Source of the DNA: Pandoraea anapnoica
Lineage (GTDB): Bacteria; Pseudomonadota; Gammaproteobacteria; Burkholderiales; Burkholderiaceae
Length of the DNA stretch: 64,000 nucleotides
Assembly: GCF_902459765.1 (NCBI RefSeq)
Contig: NZ_CABPSP010000012.1
Location: forward strand, 176,479 to 240,478
Reading direction: 5' to 3'
The notes beneath the pieces are model-generated. The model made no database searches. It was given only the letters and a program-made list of their open reading frames with translations, and was not told the DNA's origin. The translations under genes were made by a program, and so were the position numbers. Positions 56,189 through 64,000 of the stretch are shown here, in pieces. Numbering within the stretch: position 1 is the first letter of the stretch; each line of letters begins with the position of its first letter.

Positions 56189-57072
56189 GCCATTTTCCTC
56201 AGTTTTTCCGGCACGAGCCCTTCGCTGCGCCACATCAGGCAGGCCAGCAGGATCAGACCGATGACACCCAGTCGAAGCGCGCCGGCGCTGTCTGAGCCGA
56301 AATGCAGGTAGTCCTTGGCAAACGGGACCAGCGTGTACGCCCCTTGTACGATTGCCGTGCCTGCGAGTACGCCCCAGACGTTGCCGATGCCGCCAATCAT
56401 CAGGATCGTCCACAACGCGAACGTCTCCGAGGAGAGGAGGTAGTCGGGGCCGGTGAAGCTCATAAAGTGCGCATAAAGTGATCCGGCGACGGCGGTGACG
56501 GCGGCGCTGGTCATCACGGCGCGCGATTTGAGCGAGCGCAGGTTATAGCCAAAGCAGGCGGCGAGCTTCGGCTCTTCGCGCATCACGCGCAGGGCGCGAC
56601 CGAAACGGCCGTCGGCGAGGCGCTTGGTGAGCCACGTGAAGGCTGCCAGTACTGCGAGCACAAGGGCCAGGAACGCCAGCGTGTCGTAGGGGCGCGGCAG
56701 CGAATCGAAGAGCATCGGAATCGGACTGATGCCATTCGCACCCCCTGTGAGCCAACCTTCGTTGGTGGCAATGGTGCGCAGGATTTCCGCAATTGCGAGG
56801 GTTGCGATACCCCAATAGTCGGCACCGAGCTGACGGCCAAGACGTGCGATGCCCGCGCCGAGCGCGACGGCGGCAACGACGCCGATCGCCATGCCAAGGA
56901 GCGGCGATCCGCCGGCTTGCATCGTGATGGCGGTGGCGTAGGCCCCGAGTCCGGCGAACGCAATGTGACCGAAGTTGAGCAGCCCGGCGTAGCCTGCCTG
57001 AAGGTTCAGGCCGAGCGCCATAATCCCGTAAATGCCCGCCACTGTGAGCGTGGCAACAATGAACTCAAACAC
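56185..57072 (-). CDS. livM: HAAT-family ABC permease, LivM-like
   Basis: Inner-membrane permease of 295 residues with about eight or nine spans. It carries LNLQAGYAGLLNFGHIAFAGLGAYA near the N terminus and the conserved cytoplasmic loop for ATPase contact (RVMREEPKLAACFGYN). Overlaps livH by eight bases and livG by four. Confidence 0.88.
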   Translation of the reverse strand: MFEFIVATLTVAGIYGIMALGLNLQAGYAGLLNFGHIAFAGLGAYATAITMQAGGSPLLGMAIGVVAAVALGAGIARLGRQLGADYWGIATLAIAEILRTIATNEGWLTGGANGISPIPMLFDSLPRPYDTLAFLALVLAVLAAFTWLTKRLADGRFGRALRVMREEPKLAACFGYNLRSLKSRAVMTSAAVTAVAGSLYAHFMSFTGPDYLLSSETFALWTILMIGGIGNVWGVLAGTAIVQGAYTLVPFAKDYLHFGSDSAGALRLGVIGLILLACLMWRSEGLVPEKLRKMA

Positions 57073-57958
57073 GGCGCACCTCGCGATCGAAAAGCCCGTA
57101 GGGCTTGAAGAGCAATGCCAGCAGCAGGATTAGAAACGCACCGGCATTGATGTAGCCCACCGGCAGGAAGGCGACGGTCTTGCCCAGCATCGGGCCGAAA
57201 TTCAGGTTCGTCACCAGCGTTTCCGTTAGCGCGATAAGCACGGCGCCGGCCACTGCGCCGAGGGGATTACCCAGGCCGCCGAGAATCGCGGCGGCGAACA
57301 CGGGAAGCAGCATGTCGTTGCCGAGTTGCACGTGCGCGCCGGCCGACAGCGCCAGCAGTCCGCCGCCCAGACCGGCGACTGCGCCTGATGCGAAGGTGAC
57401 GCCTCGTGTGATCCACTCCGCGTTCAGGCCCGATGCGGCGGCGAGCGACGGGTTCGTGGCAAGCGCGCGCATGGCGCGTCCTGCGCGTGTGTAAAAGAGG
57501 ATCAGCGCAAAGACGGCGAGCAACACCACCGTGGTCGACACCGAATACATCTGCAGTTGAGTGATGCGGGCGTCGCCGATGAGCATCGGTGGTGTGAGGG
57601 GCAGGTTGAACATTTTCGGGAACGAGCCTGCGATGCCCTGACAGAAGGCGATCACGAGCATCGAGACGGCGAGCGAGCCGATCATGGCGATGGCCGGTCC
57701 GCCGCGCAGCAGTTTGCGGAAGACGAGTCGGTGCATGACCAGCGTGAGTGCGCCGGTCAAGAGCGCAGCAAACATAAGCGAAGACCAGAGCGGCAGACCG
57801 AAAGTCGCCATCGCATAGGTCAGGTAGGCACCCGCCATCGCGTACTGGACGTGGGCGATGTTCGGAAACTTGACGAGTCCGTAGACCATGGACAGCCCGA
57901 GGGCGATCAGGGCCAGATCGGACGCGCGTAACAGCGTATCGACAAGAAGTTGGAGCAT
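57065..57958 (-). CDS. livH: HAAT-family ABC permease, LivH-like
   Basis: Inner-membrane permease of 297 residues with about eight spans. It has the LivH-type start LRASDLALIALGLSMVYGLVKFPNIAH and the loop RAMRALATNPSLAAASGLN. It heads the transmembrane part of the operon, 146 nt after the binding-protein gene, with a large hairpin in that gap. Confidence 0.88.
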   Translation of the reverse strand: MLQLLVDTLLRASDLALIALGLSMVYGLVKFPNIAHVQYAMAGAYLTYAMATFGLPLWSSLMFAALLTGALTLVMHRLVFRKLLRGGPAIAMIGSLAVSMLVIAFCQGIAGSFPKMFNLPLTPPMLIGDARITQLQMYSVSTTVVLLAVFALILFYTRAGRAMRALATNPSLAAASGLNAEWITRGVTFASGAVAGLGGGLLALSAGAHVQLGNDMLLPVFAAAILGGLGNPLGAVAGAVLIALTETLVTNLNFGPMLGKTVAFLPVGYINAGAFLILLLALLFKPYGLFDREVRRV

Positions 57959-58019
57959 GAAATGAATTCGCAGTGAAGCGTGGGCACGGGCGGCAGTCGT
58001 TCGACGCCACCGGACACGA

Positions 58020-58051
58020 CATCGGCAACGCCGGTTATGGCGTTGCCGATG
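58020..58051 (-). other. Perfect 13-bp hairpin between binding-protein gene and livH
   Basis: Arms at 58020-58032 and 58039-58051 are exactly complementary around a 6-nt loop. In the mRNA it would sit right after the binding-protein gene. Such hairpins often protect the upstream message so that the binding protein outnumbers the permease. Confidence 0.6.
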
Positions 58052-58104
58052 TGCATCACGTTCAAACCGATGTGGCTAACTTGGCCAACGGGAGGAGGGG
58101 CGAG

Positions 58105-59214
58105 TTAGCGCGGCACCACCTTGCCGTCGTACTTCAGCTTCGCGTACGGCGGGTCGATACGTTGACGATCTGCGTCGAACGAAATCGGGCCGGTGACCCC
58201 GGCAAAGTTGTTGCCGACGTTCTTCAAGGCAGCTTGCACGGCTGCAGGCTGAGTCGACTTTGCTTTGTTGATGGCTGCAGCGGTGAGCATGACGGCGTCG
58301 TAGGCGTAGCCCGTGTACGACGTCTTCGGTGCCTGACCGTACTTCGCCTGGAATGCGTCGATGTACTGTTTGCCGACGGCCCCTTGTACCGAGCCGACTT
58401 CCATGCCGAGTTGGCCGTTGGCGATATTCGCAGGGGTATCCGAGAGGCTCATCGACAGCAAAATCGCGTACCAGGGCTTTTGACGCAAGCCGAGTTCGAA
58501 CGCTTCGCGATTGAGGACGGCTGATTCCTGACCGTACGCTGTGTAGATGTAGGCGTCCGGATTGCTGCGCGACGCCTGCTGGAGTTCGCGGCGATACGTG
58601 GATTGTCCGGCGGTGTAGAGCAGTTCCGTGGCGACCTTGCCACCGAGCTTTTCGAATTCCTCGCGGAAGCCGTGCGCGACGCCCTGACCATAGGCGTTGT
58701 TGGGGGCGATCAGGGCGATATTGCGATAACCGAGATCCCATGCGTCCTTGGCGGAGAATTTGTTGCCGAGGTTCTCCAGACCGATCAGGTTGAACGATGT
58801 CGCGCCGAGATCCTTAACTTTCACGCTCGTGCTGGCGATGTTGATGTGCGTCACGCCTTCCTTCACCAGATATTGCGCCATCGGCAGCGTAATGCCGGAC
58901 GAATATTCGCCGATGACCACTGGCACTTTGTCGACGGTGGCGAGTTTGCGCGCGGCATTCAGGGCGGTAGTCGGATTGCCCCCGGAGTCTTCGACGACGA
59001 CGTCGAACTTCTTACCCATCACGCCACCTTGCGCGTTGACCTTTTCCACCGCTAGCGCAACGGCACGGCGAACATCTTCGCCCACAGTCGCGTTTGCGCC
59101 GGTCAGCGAGAGTACCGCTCCCATGCGGACCGTATCGTCTGCTGCGTGCACATGCGAAGCAAAGGCGAGTGCCAGTGCGGCCGGGACGATCAACTTGCGA
59201 AGTTTCAATGACAT
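58105..59214 (-). CDS. HAAT-family periplasmic substrate-binding protein
   Basis: Type I periplasmic binding protein of 369 residues. A signal peptide (LRKLIVPAALALAFASHVHA, cleavage before ADDTVRMG) precedes the two-lobed domain (GAVLSLTGANATVGEDVRRA). It delivers ligand to the permeases encoded downstream. Family alone does not tell the ligand. ATG 59214 was chosen over 59334 because it begins the signal peptide. Confidence 0.9.
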   Translation of the reverse strand: MSLKLRKLIVPAALALAFASHVHAADDTVRMGAVLSLTGANATVGEDVRRAVALAVEKVNAQGGVMGKKFDVVVEDSGGNPTTALNAARKLATVDKVPVVIGEYSSGITLPMAQYLVKEGVTHINIASTSVKVKDLGATSFNLIGLENLGNKFSAKDAWDLGYRNIALIAPNNAYGQGVAHGFREEFEKLGGKVATELLYTAGQSTYRRELQQASRSNPDAYIYTAYGQESAVLNREAFELGLRQKPWYAILLSMSLSDTPANIANGQLGMEVGSVQGAVGKQYIDAFQAKYGQAPKTSYTGYAYDAVMLTAAAINKAKSTQPAAVQAALKNVGNNFAGVTGPISFDADRQRIDPPYAKLKYDGKVVPR

Positions 59215-59386
59215 AAATTTCCCCCGAAAAAAGTCAGTTGAGCCTGCAGAAAAAAAGCGTTTGGCCGATGACCGTGCGTCCACATGTCGGCGGCGACGCT
59301 CAGGTGAGCGCCGCATGACGACCTGCGTCGTCATTCGAACTGTCTCCCCTGGTGGAACCCATTCGCACCTGTCGAAACAGGATTAA

Positions 59387-59437
59387 TTTGGATCCAAAAT
59401 AATATATTGGATCCAATGCTAGACGATTGGATCCAGA
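59387..59437. promoter_or_regulatory. Triple GntR-type operator, TTGGATCCA boxes
   Basis: Three palindromic copies stand in line: TTTGGATCCAAA at 59387-59398, ATTGGATCCAAT at 59406-59417 and ATTGGATCCAGA at 59426-59437. Centres are 19 and 20 bp apart, so all face nearly the same side of the helix. They lie between the binding-protein gene and the GntR gene, with an A/T-rich possible -10 between the first two. The GntR protein encoded next is the obvious ligand. Confidence 0.75.
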
Positions 59438-59476
59438 ATCGCAATATGGGTAAAAAATATGCTCTAATCGCGCCAT

Positions 59477-60148
59477 ATGCGAACCCCCGGACCCCAAGCA
59501 CTTCATCAGGCCATCCGCGACACGCTTCGAGACGAGATCTTGAGTGGCGTGCTCCCGGGTGGATTTCAACTGCGTCAGGAAGCGCTCGCCGAGCGTTTTC
59601 GGTCAAGCCGGGTGCCTGTGCGCGAAGCACTGCGGCAGCTCGAAGCGGAGGGATTGGTCACGCACCATCTGAACCGTGGCGCGACGGTTGCGAGCATGAA
59701 TCTCGAGCAGCTTATGGAGATGCTCGATATTCGCGTGGCGCTCGAATGCCACGCCGCCAAGCTGGCGGTGCCGAATATGGCGGAGCGTGATTTCCAGTTG
59801 ATGGAGCAGATCCTGGCCGAGTATTCGGCCTCCGAGGTCGTCTCCGAATGGGCGGAATACAACCGCCGTTTCCATCTGGCGCTTTCGGCTCCGGCGAACA
59901 ATCGCCGTTTGCGGATCCTGATCGAAGAGTATTGCCTGAATACCGATCGATATTCGCATCTGGCAATGTCGCAGGCGACGGGCAAAGAAAAGCCACAGCA
60001 CGATCATTACGAGATTCTTGCGGCCTGTCGTCGACGTGATGTGGCGGCCGTCGTATCGATGCTTGAGGCGCACATTCTTACCACGCGCAACGAGATCAAG
60101 GCGCTTGCCCGCGAAGATCTCAGCTTCCTGTCGCGCGCGTCGTTCTGA
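59477..60148 (+). CDS. GntR-family regulator, FadR/FCD subfamily
   Basis: Regulator of 223 residues. The winged helix (LRDEILSGVLPGGFQLRQEA and SSRVPVREALRQLEAEGLV) is followed by an all-helical FCD domain with metal-type ligands spread along it (EYNRRFH, HDHYEI, EAHI). FCD regulators bind small acids or nitrogen compounds. It is divergent from the ABC importer and should control it through the three boxes at 59387-59437. Confidence 0.9.
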   Translation: MRTPGPQALHQAIRDTLRDEILSGVLPGGFQLRQEALAERFRSSRVPVREALRQLEAEGLVTHHLNRGATVASMNLEQLMEMLDIRVALECHAAKLAVPNMAERDFQLMEQILAEYSASEVVSEWAEYNRRFHLALSAPANNRRLRILIEEYCLNTDRYSHLAMSQATGKEKPQHDHYEILAACRRRDVAAVVSMLEAHILTTRNEIKALAREDLSFLSRASF

Positions 60149-60282
60149 CGTCGCGAGGCGACCTGGCCGTTACAGCAAGTGGGTGAATTGGCTGCAAGGG
60201 GCTGTGCGAGAATAGCGCATTGCCGCTTGCGGCCAACTGCGCTGGCATTGGCGAACCGCTGTGGCTATTTGCACTTCCGTAA

Positions 60283-61781
<1,499 letters not shown>

Positions 61782-61836
61782 TGCACGAATGCCGGGTGCG
61801 CGGGCATCCGAAAATGTAGGAATCGCGAGAAACATC

Positions 61837-61875
61837 AGCACGCCGGGAGGACTTCGTCGCCCGGCGTGCTTTTTT
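61837..61875 (+). terminator. Terminator after ldcA
   Basis: AGCACGCCGGG (61837-61847) pairs with CCCGGCGTGCT (61860-61870) and is followed by a T run to 61875. Confidence 0.88.
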
Positions 61876-62139
61876 ATTGTCCGTAAGAATGTCGTGGTTT
61901 TGCTGACGTTGAGGGTAATTTGGTGGGTGTTTGAATGCAATTGTGGCGTAGGGCGTTAGCGGGAGAATCAGTGCTGTGTGCGCTTTCGGTAGGGCGATCC
62001 GGCACGTCGGGGGGCATTACGGGGTGGGCGACTATATGTTTAAGCGCAGCCTGAATATCTGAATATGGCTATGTTTCGTGCGGATGTATTTGGCTAAACT
62101 TCTTCGATCGTTCCGCCATCAGAAGGATGCCAAGACATC
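61876..62139 (+). promoter_or_regulatory. Region upstream of puuE
   Basis: Non-coding gap of about 260 nt after the ldcA terminator. It has lower G+C than its surroundings towards the puuE start. It contains a tandem repeat of CTGAATAT (62051-62066), flanked by AGCC and GGCT. No TTGGATCCA box is present. The promoter of the ureide genes should be here, but no clear -35/-10 pair was found. Confidence 0.4.
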
Positions 62140-63084
62140 ATGGCCAGCAGCAACGCGAATTCCAAGGATTATCCCCGCGACCTTATCGGCTACGGCCGTC
62201 ATGTACCGTTTGCCGATTGGCCGGGACGTGCGCGCATTGCCGTGCAGTTCGTGTTGAATTACGAAGAGGGCGGCGAGAACTGTGTATTGCACGGTGACAA
62301 GGCGTCCGAGCAGTTCCTGTCCGAGATCATTGGCGCGGCCGCTTACGAGGCCCGTCACATGAGCATGGAATCCATCTACGAGTACGGTTCGCGCGCCGGT
62401 GTGTGGCGCATCTTGCGCGAGTTCGAGCGTCGGGGCTTGCCGCTGACCGTGTTTGGCGTGGCGATGGCCATGCAGCGTCACCCGGAGGTGACTGCCGCAT
62501 TCCAGGAGCTTGGGCACGAGATTGCGTGCCACGGCTGGCGCTGGATTCATTATCAGAACATGGACGAGGCGACCGAGCGCGAGCACATGCGTATTGCCAT
62601 CGACATCTTCAAGGAAATGACGGGCAGCGCGCCGTTGGGTTGGTACACCGGCCGCGACAGTCCGAATACTCGCCGTCTCGTTGTCGAGCAAGGTGGTTTC
62701 GTGTACGACTCCGACAACTACGGCGACGACCTGCCGTTTTGGACGCAGGTGCAGACGAGCAGTGGCGACGTCAAGCCGCACCTTGTGGTGCCGTACACGC
62801 TCGACTCTAACGACATGCGCTTTGCTGCGCCGCAGGGCTTCAACACGGCCGACCACTTCTTCCATTATCTGCGCGACGCGTTTGACGTCTTGTACGCCGA
62901 GGGTGACGAAGCGCCGAAGATGCTGTCGATCGGCATGCACTGCCGGTTGCTGGGCCGTCCGGGCCGTTTCGCAGCGTTGCAGCGATTTCTCGATCACATC
63001 GAAAAGCACGATCGCGTGTGGGTATGCCGTCGTATCGATGTGGCGCGCCACTGGCAGGAACGCCATCCGTTCGTTGCGGCGTGA
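62140..63084 (+). CDS. puuE: Allantoinase, PuuE type (polysaccharide-deacetylase fold)
   Basis: Hydrolyses allantoin to allantoate. The 314-residue product begins with DYPRDLIGYGRHVPFADWPG, the PuuE hallmark, and has the NodB-type regions FGVAMAMQRHPEV and GHEIACHGWRWIHY. It is unrelated to the dihydroorotase-like AllB. uraD and alc follow in the same direction, fixing the pathway. Confidence 0.94.
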   Translation: MASSNANSKDYPRDLIGYGRHVPFADWPGRARIAVQFVLNYEEGGENCVLHGDKASEQFLSEIIGAAAYEARHMSMESIYEYGSRAGVWRILREFERRGLPLTVFGVAMAMQRHPEVTAAFQELGHEIACHGWRWIHYQNMDEATEREHMRIAIDIFKEMTGSAPLGWYTGRDSPNTRRLVVEQGGFVYDSDNYGDDLPFWTQVQTSSGDVKPHLVVPYTLDSNDMRFAAPQGFNTADHFFHYLRDAFDVLYAEGDEAPKMLSIGMHCRLLGRPGRFAALQRFLDHIEKHDRVWVCRRIDVARHWQERHPFVAA

Positions 63085-63141
63085 GCGGGCGATTGAATCG
63101 TATATCAGGTCGTTGATAGGGCGGTCATGTCCAGTGGGACG

Positions 63142-63177
63142 TGACGCCGACATCGAATTCGAATCCGACAGGCGTCA
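63142..63177 (+). other. Nested inverted repeat upstream of uraD
   Basis: TGACGCC (63142-63148) and GGCGTCA (63171-63177) form perfect outer arms, and the palindrome TCGAATTCGA (63153-63162) lies between them. It may be an operator or an mRNA hairpin in the 150-nt gap between puuE and uraD. Confidence 0.4.
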
Positions 63178-63234
63178 TCGGGCTGCGCGAGGAGTGCGGC
63201 GGGGCGCCACCTTTGTTCTCCAGGAGAGCAGTTA

Positions 63235-63768
63235 ATGAACGCCCCGTTGCCTATGACCCAACGTACCGTTGCCGAGCTGTCGGCGCTGCCGCGCGCCGAG
63301 TTCATTGCCGCGCTCGACGGCATTTTTGAGCATTCCCCTTGGGTGGCCGAAGCGGCATGGGAAGATCGCCCGTTCGCAACCGTTAATGCACTGCATGACG
63401 CCATGTGCCAGGCCGTGATCGATGCGGGTGAGACGCCGCAACTCGACCTCATCCGTGCCCACCCGGAGCTGGCTGGCAAAGCGGCCGTGCGTGGCGAACT
63501 GACTGCCGAATCGACGCGTGAGCAGGCAGGTGCCGGACTGGATCAGTGCAGTGCAGAGGAGTTTGCACGACTGACAGAGTTGAACGACGCTTACAAGGTC
63601 AAATTCGGCTTCCCGTATATTCTGGCCGTGCGTGGCCATACCCGCAGCAGCATCATCGAGAACTTCGCGACGCGTCTGGAGAACAGCCGCGCGGACGAAA
63701 TCGAAGAATGCCTGCGCCAGATTTTCCGTATCGCCGGTTTCCGGCTGCAAGACCTCGTGCGCGACTGA
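63235..63768 (+). CDS. uraD: OHCU decarboxylase
   Basis: Converts 2-oxo-4-hydroxy-4-carboxy-5-ureidoimidazoline to S-allantoin, the last step of uric acid oxidation. The 177-residue product has [13 protein letters not shown] and the catalytic His76 in [11 protein letters not shown], plus the C-terminal [15 protein letters not shown] helix. CAGGAG lies close before the ATG. It feeds PuuE, encoded just upstream. Confidence 0.94.
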   Translation: MNAPLPMTQRTVAELSALPRAEFIAALDGIFEHSPWVAEAAWEDRPFATVNALHDAMCQAVIDAGETPQLDLIRAHPELAGKAAVRGELTAESTREQAGAGLDQCSAEEFARLTELNDAYKVKFGFPYILAVRGHTRSSIIENFATRLENSRADEIEECLRQIFRIAGFRLQDLVRD

Positions 63769-63824
63769 GCGTACGACACGTCATATCTCAAGTTTCAGAC
63801 ATTACCGAGCATCAAGGAGTTGGC

Positions 63825-64000
63825 ATGGCCCTCGTCCCGCAAGACCCGAACGCACCGGACTTCGTGCGCCGTTATGTAAATCTGGCCGACCCTCGTCTGG
63901 GTGCTGAAGCGCTCGTCGCCACCGACGAATTCTTCGCGGCCAAAGAGCGCATGCTCAACCCGGAGCCGGCCGTCTTCATTCCGGGCAAGTACGACGAGAA
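63825..64000 (+). CDS. alc: Allantoicase, N-terminal part (runs off the window)
   Basis: Hydrolyses allantoate to ureidoglycolate and urea. Only 58 codons are present, but [17 protein letters not shown] and [15 protein letters not shown] with [11 protein letters not shown] are the conserved opening of allantoicase. AAGGAG at 63814-63819 precedes the ATG. It follows uraD by 56 nt and completes the order puuE-uraD-alc. Confidence 0.9.
   Translation, partial: MALVPQDPNAPDFVRRYVNLADPRLGAEALVATDEFFAAKERMLNPEPAVFIPGKYDE

Overview
The window reads as a chromosomal segment of a betaproteobacterium of the order Burkholderiales, most likely Pandoraea or a close relative. This rests on the high G+C, the order map / rpsB-tsf-pyrH-frr-uppS-cdsA-dxr-rseP-bamA-skp-lpxD-fabZ-lpxA-lpxB-rnhB, the divergent ppsR/ppsA pair, and the gene types in the accessory part. 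The genus is inferred from recalled gene content, not from a search. I saw no rRNA, tRNA, insertion sequence, prophage or CRISPR array.

Region 1 (1-30 kb) is core housekeeping. The 5' part of glnD and map run leftward. A promoter at 2279-2308 drives rpsB and tsf through a long structured leader. There follows a tightly packed run of translation, isoprenoid, phospholipid, outer-membrane assembly (rseP, bamA, skp) and lipid A genes (lpxD, fabZ, lpxA, lpxB), closed by rnhB and a SpoU-type methyltransferase. Next come ppsR and ppsA (PEP synthase and its bifunctional regulator), an NfeD/SPFH membrane pair, smpB opposite ratA-rnfH, a DMT permease, and guaB-[membrane protein]-guaA.

Region 2 (30-45 kb) is accessory. 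A NarL-type two-component system diverges from a roughly 2060-residue glycine-rich autotransporter; the gap between them is full of inverted repeats. It is followed by a Tat-type class A beta-lactamase-like hydrolase, a LysR regulator divergent from a fluoroacetate-dehalogenase-like hydrolase, an SDR protein without the usual active-site Tyr/Lys, and two more LysR regulators.

Region 3 (45-54.6 kb) holds a four-component AaeXAB/NodT-type efflux operon with a small unknown gene, an MFS exporter divergent from its LysR regulator, a Lon-N-terminal-domain protein and an orphan ParB-like protein.

Region 4 (54.6-64 kb) is a complete HAAT-family ABC importer (substrate-binding protein, two permeases, two ATPases) divergent from a GntR/FCD regulator. 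Three TTGGATCCA operator copies lie between them at 19-20 bp spacing. Then come tadA-ldcA and the start of a ureide (uric acid/allantoin) degradation cluster: puuE, uraD and the first codons of alc.

The most rewarding non-routine signals are the autotransporter with its adjacent two-component system, the triple GntR operator, the long inverted repeat between ppsR and ppsA, the terminator-like hairpin in the rpsB leader, the catalytically odd SDR, and a set of 17-23 bp palindromes beside the LysR genes. I did not find a system I can defend as wholly new.
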